Origin: Salinimonas profundi
GTDB lineage: Bacteria > Pseudomonadota > Gammaproteobacteria > Enterobacterales > Alteromonadaceae
DNA: 55,092 bases
Reading direction: 5' to 3'
Assembly (NCBI RefSeq): GCF_014750655.1
Contig: NZ_JABBXD010000002.1
Span: forward strand, 101,896-156,987
The notes beneath the pieces were generated by a model that worked only from the letters and a program-made list of their open reading frames with translations, did not search any database and was not told the origin of the DNA. The position numbers and the translations under genes are program-made. Below, piece after piece: positions 1 through 8,505 of the stretch. The first letter of the stretch is position 1. Each line of letters opens with the position of its first letter.

Positions 1-47
1 TTACCGCCGTGAAAGGGCGGTGTCCTAGGCCTCTAGACGAAGGGGAC
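1..47 (-). tRNA. tRNA-Glu (UUC), 3' part cut by window edge
   Basis: The minus strand begins GTCCCCTTCGTCTAGAGG and continues to an anticodon arm containing CCCTTTCACGG, which gives anticodon TTC. This is the 5' two thirds of a standard tRNA-Glu; the T-arm and CCA end lie beyond base 1. It is downstream of tRNA-Ala on the same strand and is probably co-transcribed with it. Confidence 0.93.
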
Positions 48-270
48 TGAAAATCTTCTTTCGAAAGCAACGCTTTCTGGATATTCAGCAAGGCGAATTC
101 ACGTTAGTGAATGAGCGACCTTAAACCTAAGACGGTTTCAAAAGCAAAGCTTTCGATATTTTCAGGAAGATAAGATAAACCAGCGAACCAGCAACCTCAT
201 CCTTTCAGAAAATGTGGCTGAAGACTTTCAATCTTCAACCTGACTCACAGTAAAACTATGAGTAGAAATT
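48..270 (-). other. spacer between tRNA-Ala and tRNA-Glu with small hairpins
   Basis: This 223-bp spacer has no coding potential. It contains several short perfect inverted repeats, for example GAAAGC-AAC-GCTTTC at 63-77 and GAAGA/TCTTC further right. They could fold in the precursor RNA and serve as processing sites, which is inference. I see no terminator between the two tRNAs, which supports a common transcript. Confidence 0.5.
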
Positions 271-346
<76 letters not shown>

Positions 347-397
347 AAAACTATCAACACATCGTAAAACCGATGCTGTTCCGTGACAGCGGGGCGC

Positions 398-426
398 ATT
401 TTAGGCATACCCCACTGCCCTGTCAA
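398..426 (-). promoter_or_regulatory. sigma-70 promoter for the tRNA-Ala/tRNA-Glu operon
   Basis: On the minus strand TTGACA (421-426) is separated by 17 nt from TAAAAT (398-403). A GC-rich discriminator, GCGCCCCGC, follows immediately. The near-consensus boxes and GC-rich discriminator are typical of stable-RNA promoters under stringent control. It lies 18 bp beyond the gltX stop, so the tRNAs need not depend on gltX transcription. Confidence 0.75.
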
Positions 427-444
427 CGGCTTTTTAGAGATTTT

Positions 445-1854
445 TTATGAATTCTCTCTGTTTGCTACAAAAGTAAGCGCTTTGTCTATTCTCTGGCCAA
501 CTTTTTCCTTAGAAATCAAATTCAAAGTTACATCCAGAGAAGGAGAATTACCGCTTCCAGTTGTCGCTACACGCAATGGCATACCTACTTTTCCCATACC
601 TATTTCAAGTACTTCTGCGGTCTCATTAATAGCCTGCTGAATATTTTCAGGGTTCCACTCTTCAACCGCCAGCAACTTATCTTTCACTGTCTCTAGCGGC
701 TGTTTCGCTACCGGACGAAGATGTTTTTTTGCTGCTTTTTCGTCGAATTCTGAAAAGTCCTCGTAAAAGTAACGACTTATTTGTGCCATCTCTTTTAACG
801 TTTTAACTCTGTCCGCCTGTATAGCAATAACAGCTTCAAGTGTCGGACCGTTTTCCAAAGCAATGCCCTGCTCGCCAAAATGCCACTTAGCATGGGCCGC
901 AACTTCACTTGCGGGTAACGACTTCATGTAATGCTGATTGAGCCAAATCAGCTTTTCGGTATTAAACGCTGATGCTGACTGACCAATCGCATCAAGGCTA
1001 AAGTGTTCAATCATTTCATCCAGCGTAAATATTTCCTGATCACCGTGCGCCCAGCCAAGACGAACCAGATAATTAATGACGGCCTGAGGTAAAAAGCCAT
1101 CATCGCGATATTGCATAACACTCACTGCACCATGGCGTTTGGATAATTTTTTACCATCGTCCCCCAGAATCATAGAGACATGGGCGTATTCAGGAACCGG
1201 CGCACCCAGGGCCTCAAGAATATTGATTTGGCGTGGCGTATTATTAATATGGTCTTCACCGCGAACAACGTGGGTAATGCCCATATCCCAGTCATCGACG
1301 ACAACACAGAAATTATAGGTTGGTGTACCATCACTACGCTGAATGATCAGATCATCTAATTCAGTATTACTGATCTCAATTTTACCGCGAATATGGTCAT
1401 TAATAATGACTTTGCCTTCCAGCGGGTTTTTAAACCGAACAACGAACGCTTCACCTTCAGGATGATCGGTTCTGTCGCGCCATGTACCGGGGTACCGGGG
1501 CTTCTCACCACGTTCTTTTTGCGCTTCACGGATTTTGTCCAACTCTTCCGAGCTCATGAAACATTTGTAGGCCTTTCCCTCGTCCAGCAGCTTTTGAACC
1601 AGTTCTTTATAACGATCGAAGCGCTCAGTTTGCAGATAAGGACCTTTGTCCCACGACAATCCCAGCCATTGCATACCATCCAAAATTGCTTGTTTTGCCT
1701 GTTCGGTAGAACGTTCTATATCTGTATCTTCAATACGCAGGACAAATTCCCCGCCCTGGCTTTTTGCATAAAGCCATGAATAAAGTGCTGTTCGGGCTCC
1801 ACCCACATGAAGGTATCCGGTGGGGCTTGGCGCAAATCTGGTTACGACCGACAT
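445..1854 (-). CDS. gltX: glutamyl-tRNA synthetase
   Basis: Charges tRNA-Glu with glutamate in the cytosol for translation, and supplies Glu-tRNA for C5 tetrapyrrole synthesis. The 469-residue protein has the usual bacterial class Ic length. The HIGH-type signature appears near residues 8-20 ([11 protein letters not shown]) and the KMSKS loop as KKLSKRHG near residue 237. The Rossmann fold comes first and the helical anticodon-binding region last. The ATG at 1854 is preceded by a modest AGAG ribosome site. A tRNA-Glu gene lies a few hundred bases downstream on the same strand, so enzyme and substrate are neighbours, although the tRNAs have their own promoter. Confidence 0.97.
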   Translation of the reverse strand: MSVVTRFAPSPTGYLHVGGARTALYSWLYAKSQGGEFVLRIEDTDIERSTEQAKQAILDGMQWLGLSWDKGPYLQTERFDRYKELVQKLLDEGKAYKCFMSSEELDKIREAQKERGEKPRYPGTWRDRTDHPEGEAFVVRFKNPLEGKVIINDHIRGKIEISNTELDDLIIQRSDGTPTYNFCVVVDDWDMGITHVVRGEDHINNTPRQINILEALGAPVPEYAHVSMILGDDGKKLSKRHGAVSVMQYRDDGFLPQAVINYLVRLGWAHGDQEIFTLDEMIEHFSLDAIGQSASAFNTEKLIWLNQHYMKSLPASEVAAHAKWHFGEQGIALENGPTLEAVIAIQADRVKTLKEMAQISRYFYEDFSEFDEKAAKKHLRPVAKQPLETVKDKLLAVEEWNPENIQQAINETAEVLEIGMGKVGMPLRVATTGSGNSPSLDVTLNLISKEKVGQRIDKALTFVANRENS

Positions 1855-2037
1855 AGTGACTCTCTATAGTAAAATCAAAAATATGGGCGCATTCTACCAG
1901 CGTTATGAGAAAGTCAAAATACTCGTTTAGGTATTCTGCGGTTTACTCAGCGGTGGCAGATTACGTGATTAAACAGTAGCAAAACCTGCAAGTTGATGAC
2001 TTTTCACGCAATCAGTTCAATCACAAGAATTTTATTG

Positions 2038-2072
2038 TTGACAGTTCCAATGGCGACTCTATAATACCGCCC
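2038..2072 (+). promoter_or_regulatory. strong sigma-70 promoter for the tRNA-Val cluster
   Basis: Perfect TTGACA (2038-2043) and perfect TATAAT (2060-2065) are separated by 16 nt and followed by the GC-rich discriminator ACCGCCCC. It is about 40 bp upstream of the first tRNA-Val. The discriminator suggests stringent (ppGpp) control, as is common for stable-RNA genes. Confidence 0.8.
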
Positions 2073-2104
2073 CACTTGCCCAGCAAGGCAGGTAAGAAGT
2101 TAGA

Positions 2105-2180
2105 GGACGCTTAGCTCAGTTGGGAGAGCATCGCCCTTACAAGGCGAGGGTCACTGGTTCAAGTCCAGTAGCGTCCACCA
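2105..2180 (+). tRNA. tRNA-Val (UAC), copy 1
   Basis: A 76-nt cloverleaf with encoded CCA. The acceptor stem is GGACGCT/AGCGTCC and the anticodon arm is CGCCC-TTACAAG-GCG, giving anticodon TAC. It is the first of three almost identical genes read from one promoter. Confidence 0.95.
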
Positions 2181-2214
2181 CTTATTCTCTATAAGACTAA
2201 CTTCAAATGATTAT

Positions 2215-2290
2215 GGACGTTTAGCTCAGTTGGGAGAGCATCGCCCTTACAAGGCGAGGGTCACTGGTTCAAGTCCAGTAACGTCCACCA
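2215..2290 (+). tRNA. tRNA-Val (UAC), copy 2
   Basis: Same body as copy 1, but with a compensated acceptor pair (GGACGTT/AACGTCC), so the change preserves pairing and the gene looks functional. The anticodon is TAC and CCA is encoded. It starts 34 bp after copy 1. Confidence 0.95.
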
Positions 2291-2307
2291 CTCTTTTAAA
2301 AAGGGTT

Positions 2308-2359
2308 GGCGATGCTCACTGGTTCAACACTTCGTTGCAAGTCGCAGTAACGTCCACCA
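2308..2359 (+). repeat. degenerate tRNA-Val 3' end with T-loop insertion (copy A)
   Basis: It begins GGCGATGCTCACTGGTTCAA, matching the variable loop and T-arm of the adjacent tRNA-Val. It then has about 17 foreign bases starting CACTTCGTTGC and resumes CAGTAACGTCCACCA, the tRNA 3' end including CCA. The 5' half of the tRNA is missing, so this cannot be a working tRNA. It lies between tRNA-Val copies 2 and 3. Confidence 0.8.
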
Positions 2360-2391
2360 CTCTTTCTATAAGGGCGGACAATCAAATATTC

Positions 2392-2467
2392 GGACGCTTA
2401 GCTCAGTTGGGAGAGCATCGCCCTTACAAGGCGAGGGTCACTGGTTCAAGTCCAGTAGCGTCCACCA
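2392..2467 (+). tRNA. tRNA-Val (UAC), copy 3
   Basis: Complete 76-nt tRNA with acceptor GGACGCT/AGCGTCC, anticodon TAC and encoded CCA, and no visible difference from copy 1. It follows degenerate copy A and precedes the other decayed 3' ends. Confidence 0.95.
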
Positions 2468-2486
2468 TTCCCTTTGTTCAGCAGCT

Positions 2487-2696
2487 CCTCTCAAGTTGTA
2501 TTAGTATCCACCACGTCTTGCAAAACATCAGCAATGGGTCTCAGGCTCAATACGTCGTTTCGGGCTACAGTAGCGTCCACTATTTCCTTTTTTTAACACG
2601 TCGAATCAAATTGCAGTGATATCCATCACTCCTTGCAAAACATCGGCGAGGCTCACTGGTTCAACACGTCGTTGCGACTCACAGTAGCGTCCATCA
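2487..2696 (+). repeat. four more decayed tRNA-Val 3'-end copies (B-E)
   Basis: Copies end at about 2513 (B), 2582 (C), 2628 (D) and 2696 (E), each with a recognisable form of CAGTAGCGTCCACCA. C (2531-2582) and E (2645-2696) also keep the GGCGAGG-CTCACTGGTTCAA half and the same T-loop insert starting CACGTCGTTGC. Both are preceded by CTTGCAAAACATC, so C and E are units of a 114-bp tandem repeat. B and D are strongly eroded. No complete tRNA can be folded from any of them. Confidence 0.7.
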
Positions 2697-3005
2697 CGGT
2701 TTTCCCAGAGACCGTAGAATCGCATCCTCGACACATTACTTCCGGCATCAGTCACAATCGCCTTTTCGCTGAAATACTTAAGCGCCTCTGTGTCAGTCCG
2801 TCTTTTAAGTTTATGAAGACGCCATTGAGACTTCTACAGCTTAGAAAAGTCGCTGCATTGACCGGCTGATACTATTTCAGAAATGTGATCACCCTATCAT
2901 CCACTGTAATCATGAGCGATATTTGCCCGTTTAAAACCCAAAAAATAATGCATTAAGCGATTGTGCCGATATAGTGGTAATAACCAAAAATTATCGGCAA
3001 CAACT
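2697..3005. other. intergenic region with no recognised feature
   Basis: About 300 bp between the last tRNA-Val fragment and the next gene. The small open frames here have no ribosome site or family resemblance. I see no convincing terminator or promoter pair. Confidence 0.4.
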
Positions 3006-4640
3006 ATGGATAGAACGGCCAGTCAACGCGCACTGATTATCAGTCATACACAGCGTCACGTCAGAGTACTTAAGGCGCTACTGGCTGATTTACAGCTTCC
3101 TGACGCTGCGATCGCTTCCAACCAGCAAGATGCCAGTCAGTTTTTGGCCGCAAATCATTGCCACCTGATAATTTGCGTCTGCCAGTCGGCAGCGTCAGAT
3201 CCGGTTTTTGCAATTTGCCTGCAACTTAAACAGACAAACCAGATCCCGCCGGACGCGGGGATACTGATGATTTCTGATAAAGCAGATGCCGAAATGGTCA
3301 ATGCTATGCTTGATATTCAGCCTGATGATTTTTTAATTACGCCATTTACCAATCACCTGGCTACAGAGCGTCTAACCCGGCTATTGCACAGAAAGCAGGC
3401 TTTACGCCCTGTTTTCCAGTCTGCAGCATCAGGACGTTATGTTGAGGCGCTGGCAGACCTTGAAACCTTGCTGGGTGGGCAACCATCCCAGGATATCTAT
3501 CCACTGGCTTTAAAGCTGAAAGGTGAACTGCTTGCCAGAAGCGGCAAGCTTGAGGGGGCGAAAACATTCTACGAATCTGTTCTTGCCCTGCAGACTTTCA
3601 CCTGGGCCCGCACAGGGCTGATTGGCTGTCTGATTGAGCTGGAAGCGTTCCCGGATGCAGAAAAGCAAATCCTCTCGCTCACGTTACACCCCTCGACGGC
3701 CATTATTGCCTATGATCTTCTGTCGCTTTTACACCTTCGATTAAAAGACTACGACAGCGCCTTTGAGGCCACCACCCTTGCATGTGAACTTTCACCCAAC
3801 AATGTAACCCGCCATCACGATACCGTTCGTATAGCGCGCTTATCCAAAGATTTTGAAGGTACAGTAAACGCCGCGCAGAACCTGTTACATTGCACTCAAC
3901 GCAACAATCTGCATGATCCTCAGTACTATTTATTATGCGCTCGGGCCTGTATTGACCTGGCAATGACAACCGATGCCTCACAAACCCGGACGTTGATTGA
4001 GCGAAGCCGGCATCTGACAAGACAGCTTGAAGAGCAGTTTACTGCCGATGTGGATCGAGAAGATCTTATTGTTATCCGGGCCCGCTTATTATATCTGGAG
4101 AATGAGGTCAGCAATGCGCGGCAGCTTCTCACTACCCTTGAGGTTGCACGTTGGCCGTTACAATCTGATGAAACACTGATTGATAAGGCAAAAGCGCTGC
4201 ATGAGGTGGGCTTACGACAGCATGCACTAAAAATTTTGAATTTTCTGGAAAAGCGCTCGCAACACGGACACAACGATGAGATTATCAGTGCTTATATTGC
4301 ACAGCAAAAACATGATAAGGAAGACATTGCCTTTCCTTCACGGGCACTTAATGACAGGGCCGTAAGGGCCTTCAGGGAGCAGCAATTTTCTGAAGCACTT
4401 GTGATATTGCAGCAGGCCTTCAGACTGATGCCTAAAAACCCTGCGATTGCGCTGAATCTGCTTCAGGCAACCCTTCATCAACTAACGCACAATGCTAACG
4501 CAGCCACCGTCTCCTGGGTAAAGCTCAAAAGGTGGATTGACGAGTGTCAGTCAGCCATCGAGAGCAGTACACTCAATGAGGAACAGCACATACGTTATCA
4601 ACGCTTGCAGGTAGCGATGGCAGCAACACTCAGTCAGTAA
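3006..4640 (+). CDS. degenerate receiver domain protein with TPR repeats
   Basis: The 544-residue protein resembles the response-regulator/TPR proteins of Vibrio and Alteromonas. Residues 1-125 have the alternating strand/helix pattern of a CheY-like receiver (ALIISHT, HLIICVC, GILMIS, DDFLITPF). The conserved residues are absent: no acidic pair after strand 1, no phospho-acceptor Asp at the end of strand 3 (ICVCQS), and Thr instead of Lys in the KP motif (ITPF). Residues from about 130 onward are helical repeats of TPR type (for example ALKLKGELLARSGKLEGA). I chose the ATG at 3006; an in-frame TTG at 2961 would add 15 unlikely residues. No kinase or output domain is nearby. It is probably a cytosolic protein-protein interaction scaffold that no longer needs phosphorylation, which is inference. 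Confidence 0.7.
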   Translation: MDRTASQRALIISHTQRHVRVLKALLADLQLPDAAIASNQQDASQFLAANHCHLIICVCQSAASDPVFAICLQLKQTNQIPPDAGILMISDKADAEMVNAMLDIQPDDFLITPFTNHLATERLTRLLHRKQALRPVFQSAASGRYVEALADLETLLGGQPSQDIYPLALKLKGELLARSGKLEGAKTFYESVLALQTFTWARTGLIGCLIELEAFPDAEKQILSLTLHPSTAIIAYDLLSLLHLRLKDYDSAFEATTLACELSPNNVTRHHDTVRIARLSKDFEGTVNAAQNLLHCTQRNNLHDPQYYLLCARACIDLAMTTDASQTRTLIERSRHLTRQLEEQFTADVDREDLIVIRARLLYLENEVSNARQLLTTLEVARWPLQSDETLIDKAKALHEVGLRQHALKILNFLEKRSQHGHNDEIISAYIAQQKHDKEDIAFPSRALNDRAVRAFREQQFSEALVILQQAFRLMPKNPAIALNLLQATLHQLTHNANAATVSWVKLKRWIDECQSAIESSTLNEEQHIRYQRLQVAMAATLSQ

Positions 4641-4651
4641 ATTCCAAACCG

Positions 4652-5185
4652 CTAGATCTCTTGTGAATATACCACCACATCTTCGCTAAACACGCTGTCT
4701 TCATAAAACTGGCTGTGGCTATAGGTCATACCCAGCTTTTTCATGATTGCTATTGAGTTGGCATTATCAGGCAGCGTAACGGCTGAAAATTTAGTGATCC
4801 CGGTGCTCGCCAGACCATCTCTTATCCCTCTCGCGGCCTCTGATGCAAAGCCTTTTCCCCAAAACGCACGCTTGAATCGCCAACCCAGCTCAATGTTGTC
4901 AGCTTCCGGATGTGAGGTAAAAAAGCCGAACGGGCGCACCAGGATCCAGCCAATTGCCTCGTCAGTATCTTTTAAAATAACTTTCCACAGCCCCCAGCCA
5001 AGCGCCGGGTTAGCATATGCAGCAAGACGTGGTAAAAAGACGGTTTCTATCTCATCGCGGGTGGTTTTAACACCGCCATTGAGATGCTTCATGACTTCTT
5101 CATCCTGATCAAGCTCCCAAAGAAAGTCAGCTTCATCAGCAGTGATATAAGAAAACTTCAGCCTTTCGGTATCAGCAAATTCCAT
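4652..5185 (-). CDS. GNAT-family N-acetyltransferase (RimJ/RimL-like)
   Basis: A 177-residue single-domain acetyltransferase of the RimJ/RimL branch, which moves acetyl from acetyl-CoA to protein N-termini or small amines. Visible features are the N-terminal TERLKF strand, the GLGWRFK-like segment in the form IELGWRF, the CoA-binding GKGFASEAA and the late NANSIAIMKKLGM. The ATG at 5185 is chosen because AGAGG sits 8 nt upstream; a TTG five codons earlier would lie on top of that site. It converges with the receiver/TPR gene, 11 bp away. The substrate cannot be told from sequence. Confidence 0.82.
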   Translation of the reverse strand: MEFADTERLKFSYITADEADFLWELDQDEEVMKHLNGGVKTTRDEIETVFLPRLAAYANPALGWGLWKVILKDTDEAIGWILVRPFGFFTSHPEADNIELGWRFKRAFWGKGFASEAARGIRDGLASTGITKFSAVTLPDNANSIAIMKKLGMTYSHSQFYEDSVFSEDVVVYSQEI

Positions 5186-5228
5186 GCTACACCTCTGCAA
5201 ATAGATGTGGTTATTCTAGTGCAGGTAA

Positions 5229-6197
5229 TTACCCCCCCAGCATGGCCAGATGTTTTGTCGCGCCGGTATGTCCTTCCTGCAAAAAATGTGAAACTTTCTT
5301 ATCAGCCAGAGAATCAGTAATGAACTGTTTCACTCCTTCGACATCCCCTTCAGCTAAATAGGGGCGAAGTTCCAGACCCTGTTCACTGAACAGGCATAAA
5401 TGTAACTTACCATTAGCCGCAACGCGAAGTCGATTACAACTTTTACAAAAATCTTTACTGTAGGGCATGATAAGACCAACCTGCCCGGCAAAATCCGGAT
5501 GGTAAAATTCCTGTGCCGGTCCGGCATCTTTTGCCCTTAGTAACGGTTGCCAGCCTTCAGAAATTAGACGCTGGCGGATAGGCTCCCCTGACACGTGCTG
5601 TCGGGAAAAAAAGTCATGATGATCACCGGTTTCCATCAGTTCGATAAAGCGCAGTGTTACAGGCGTATCCTTCAGCCAGGATAAAAAGCGCGTAAGCCGG
5701 TTAGCATTGAAGTCCTGCAACAACACAGTGTTTATTTTAACCTTGATACCGGCCTCTACCGCGATATCGATGCCCTTTAGAATTTGTTGCAGCTTATCCT
5801 GTCCGGTAATTGAAGCAAACTGGTTCGGGTCGAGACTATCGATACTGACATTAACTTGATCCAGGCCAGCATCAGCCCATTTCCGGGCATCTTTATAAAG
5901 ACGGGCACCATGAGTGGTTGTAGCGACCCTGCGGATCCCGGGAGTGGTTGCAGCGTGATGGATTACATCGCAAAAATCGCGACGCAGACTTGGCTCACCA
6001 CCTGTGATACGTACTTTGGACGTGCCCATCTGAGCAAAAGCGGTAATTAACGTCTGAATTTCGCCTAGCTGCAAAAAAGCACTATTGGGGGGACCATCAT
6101 AGCCATCCGGCAGACAGTACTGACAACGAAAGTTACAGGCTTCGGTTATCGATAATCTGAGGTAGTGAAAACGCCGACCGTAACTATCTTCTAACAA
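5229..6197 (-). CDS. moaA: GTP 3',8-cyclase, molybdenum cofactor biosynthesis
   Basis: Radical-SAM enzyme that starts molybdopterin synthesis by cyclising GTP. The N-terminal CNFRCQYC holds the SAM 4Fe-4S cysteines and the C-terminal CKSCNRLR plus a later Cys (LHLCLF) the second cluster. The protein ends in GG, the conserved MoaA tail needed for catalysis. Length, 322 residues, is normal. The start is a TTG at 6197, since an in-frame stop lies a few codons upstream and no ATG is available; GGGGT precedes it. It stands alone, with no other moa genes in the window, so the rest of the pathway must be elsewhere. Confidence 0.95.
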   Translation of the reverse strand: MLEDSYGRRFHYLRLSITEACNFRCQYCLPDGYDGPPNSAFLQLGEIQTLITAFAQMGTSKVRITGGEPSLRRDFCDVIHHAATTPGIRRVATTTHGARLYKDARKWADAGLDQVNVSIDSLDPNQFASITGQDKLQQILKGIDIAVEAGIKVKINTVLLQDFNANRLTRFLSWLKDTPVTLRFIELMETGDHHDFFSRQHVSGEPIRQRLISEGWQPLLRAKDAGPAQEFYHPDFAGQVGLIMPYSKDFCKSCNRLRVAANGKLHLCLFSEQGLELRPYLAEGDVEGVKQFITDSLADKKVSHFLQEGHTGATKHLAMLGG

Positions 6198-6230
6198 AGT
6201 AATACCCCATATTGATGCATTGAACTACTG

Positions 6231-6253
6231 TGCCACAAATTCACCGTGTGGCA
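6231..6253 (-). promoter_or_regulatory. inverted repeat in the moaA leader
   Basis: TGCCACA and TGTGGCA form a perfect 7-bp inverted repeat with a 9-nt spacer, about 34 bp upstream of the moaA start. It could be an operator or a leader hairpin. I could not match the surrounding 250 bp to the Moco riboswitch consensus by eye, so the role is open. Confidence 0.3.
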
Positions 6254-6469
6254 AAAGAAAACCCCGAAGAGATTTCCCTGTTTCTACCTTGTACGCGGGA
6301 TGCGTCCAGAAGATTACTGCATGCTGGTTGCGTCTGAATAAATCGTGTTGCCGTGATATCTGCTCCGCTGGCACTGATTCTGCTTCCATCCGTGTCAATC
6401 AGTCATCAGGCCCCGGGGAGATGTAATGAATAATTCAGCCAGCCATTTATCAGTAAAGACTGCTTTGTT

Positions 6470-8440
6470 ATGAAGAGCAGATATATTCCCAGCATAGATG
6501 GGCTGCGAGCGCTGGCGGTTTTATCAGTTATGTTGTTTCATCTTGATGCATCGTTGCTACCCGGCGGATTTACCGGTGTCGATATCTTTTTTGTTATCTC
6601 AGGATACGTCGTTGCACGCTCTCTGGTAAACCATCCTCACACCCAATTTTACAGCTATATTGTCGCTTTCTACAGACGCCGGGTAGTACGCATTTTCCCT
6701 GCACTGCTTTTTTGTTTGGTTATCACTTCCGCCATCGTTGTCTTGTTTATTCCGCAGGCGTGGTTGAGCAAATCCATATCAGATACCGGTCTTGCTGCAT
6801 TTCTCGGGTGGAGCAATATCGCCCTCGCCGCAAACAGTGATACGTATTTCTCGCCATCGGTAGAATTTAATCCCTTTGTCCATACATGGAGTCTGGGCGT
6901 TGAAGAACAGTTTTATGTAATTTTCCCGGTATTATTTTACTTTTACCTGAAAGGTAAAACGCGGCTGGCGCTGGCCGGGCTGGCGATTATCTCATTTGCC
7001 CTGTCGGTGAACTACAGCCAGTCAGATACCAATGCAGCCTATTATTTGCTGACCAGCCGCTTCTGGGAACTGGCAGCCGGAGCAATGCTGTGTCAATGGC
7101 ACGCCAGCAAACGCTTTCGCGAGGGCGGACATAGCCTGTCGGCCGCTTTCACTGGCATTACCTGCATTCTCCTCGGCTTTATCTTTGCCAGTAAGAGCGC
7201 GTTTCCCTTTCCGTGGGCGCTTCTGCCTGTGGCCGGGACGGTAATTGTTATCCACTACTTTGTCTGCGCCGGGCAAACCGGAATGTTGACCCGGCTATTC
7301 TCGCTACCTTTTGTTCGCTATATAGGAAAAATATCTTACTCACTGTATTTATGGCACTGGCCGGTTTATACCTTTTTCCGCTGGTCTGTGGGGCTTCAGA
7401 GCCCGGTAGAATGGATGCTGGCGTTTATCATTACCTTTGCCATGGCGATGTTCTCCTACCATGTCATTGAGCAACGCCTGAGTCACACACCGCAGGTCAC
7501 TGCCATGCGCCCTGCAAGTACTATTGGCGCTGGTCTGGCTGTAATTTTAGTTAGTTTTGCCGGGGCCTCTTACGCCTTTGATCACCAAAAGCGATTAAGC
7601 CAGAGCGTAACCAGTAACCGGTATGTATGGTACCCCTACTACTCGCATTCCTCTGACGTACAGAAAGGCAACGCACTGGCTGACAGAACCATTTATGTCA
7701 TTGGTGACTCCCATGCCGGCGCTTACGCCACGATGCTGCGCATGCTTGCCGATGAGACCGGTATCAATACGCAAATTCATAGTCAGGGTGGCTGTGGCGC
7801 CGTCAATATGCGCGAGCCGGTGATGACCGCACAAAGTCGCTGTGCGCAGAAACTGGAAAAGTGGCTGTCGGATATCGAAAAAGAAGCCGGTCCCAATGAT
7901 ATTGTTTTTTTTGCCACGCTGAAGGCGTATCGATTAACCAATCAGTACCGCATGTACCCACGCAGTAAAGATGAGTTGAAGTCACAAATTCGCAGTGAAA
8001 GTGCGCTGAAAAAGCGCGAACAGGCAAAAGCGGAAAGTATTCGTATTGTGAAGCGCATGAACCAGGTTACCAACAATATACTGACCGATGCTCCAAAACC
8101 GGTGTTTTCCTATATTCCGTTTCGCTGCAGCGACTGGTTTAACCGCACAAATCCCACGTGTGAGGGTGGTCCGTGGCAAGACCGTGAACAAATGGAGCAA
8201 ATGCGCAAGCCGGTGATGGAGAATCTTCAATCACTGAAAGCGTCGGTTCCCCGCTTGCTGGTGTGGGATCCGCTTCCTACCCTGTGTAACAGCACGCGGT
8301 GTCCGGTTTACGATGAAGATAAAACCCGTTATTTTGACGGTGATCATCTTTCTGCACATGGCAACCGCCTGCTATATCCCTCATTCAAACGAGCTGTTTT
8401 TTCTCTTATCAACGAACAAAACCTTGCAGGGACAATGTGA
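6470..8440 (+). CDS. acyltransferase 3 / SGNH-hydrolase fusion, O-acetylation of surface glycans
   Basis: 656-residue OafA-type membrane enzyme. Residues 1-360 form the multi-span acyltransferase-3 domain, with the N-terminal IPSIDGLRALAVLSVM, the conserved RRRVVRIFPALL, and HTWSLGVEEQFY. Residues from about 400 on are a periplasmic SGNH domain with the nucleophile block VIGDSHAGAY and the catalytic DGDHLSAHG near the C-terminus. Family members move acetyl from the cytosolic side onto O-antigen, peptidoglycan or exopolysaccharide; the SGNH part is thought to do the final transfer. The glycan is unknown, and no polysaccharide cluster is adjacent. The ATG at 6470 fits the domain start. Confidence 0.9.
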   Translation: MKSRYIPSIDGLRALAVLSVMLFHLDASLLPGGFTGVDIFFVISGYVVARSLVNHPHTQFYSYIVAFYRRRVVRIFPALLFCLVITSAIVVLFIPQAWLSKSISDTGLAAFLGWSNIALAANSDTYFSPSVEFNPFVHTWSLGVEEQFYVIFPVLFYFYLKGKTRLALAGLAIISFALSVNYSQSDTNAAYYLLTSRFWELAAGAMLCQWHASKRFREGGHSLSAAFTGITCILLGFIFASKSAFPFPWALLPVAGTVIVIHYFVCAGQTGMLTRLFSLPFVRYIGKISYSLYLWHWPVYTFFRWSVGLQSPVEWMLAFIITFAMAMFSYHVIEQRLSHTPQVTAMRPASTIGAGLAVILVSFAGASYAFDHQKRLSQSVTSNRYVWYPYYSHSSDVQKGNALADRTIYVIGDSHAGAYATMLRMLADETGINTQIHSQGGCGAVNMREPVMTAQSRCAQKLEKWLSDIEKEAGPNDIVFFATLKAYRLTNQYRMYPRSKDELKSQIRSESALKKREQAKAESIRIVKRMNQVTNNILTDAPKPVFSYIPFRCSDWFNRTNPTCEGGPWQDREQMEQMRKPVMENLQSLKASVPRLLVWDPLPTLCNSTRCPVYDEDKTRYFDGDHLSAHGNRLLYPSFKRAVFSLINEQNLAGTM

Positions 8441-8505
8441 TAAGTGGCGCGCTACTAACTTGTGCGTTAGCATGAGCGCGTCTACTTTGCCACTAACGGA
8501 TAATC

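Noticed and set aside
1393..1779. 128-codon frame opposite gltX, and similar long frames opposite other core genes
   Set aside because: Shadow frames of strongly supported genes on the other strand.
2230..2869. Open frames of 129 and 78 codons across the tRNA-Val repeats
   Set aside because: They run through tRNA genes and their decayed copies. Repeated peptide phrases such as GEHRPYKARVTGSSPV are translations of tRNA sequence.
6220..6426. Open frame of 68 codons between moaA and the acyltransferase gene
   Set aside because: It lies in the moaA leader on the other strand, has no ribosome site and shows a random-looking, Cys-rich composition.
6198..6469. Possible Moco riboswitch upstream of moaA
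   Set aside because: I could not line up the conserved core of the Moco RNA motif by eye. Only a small inverted repeat is supportable; a covariance-model search would decide.
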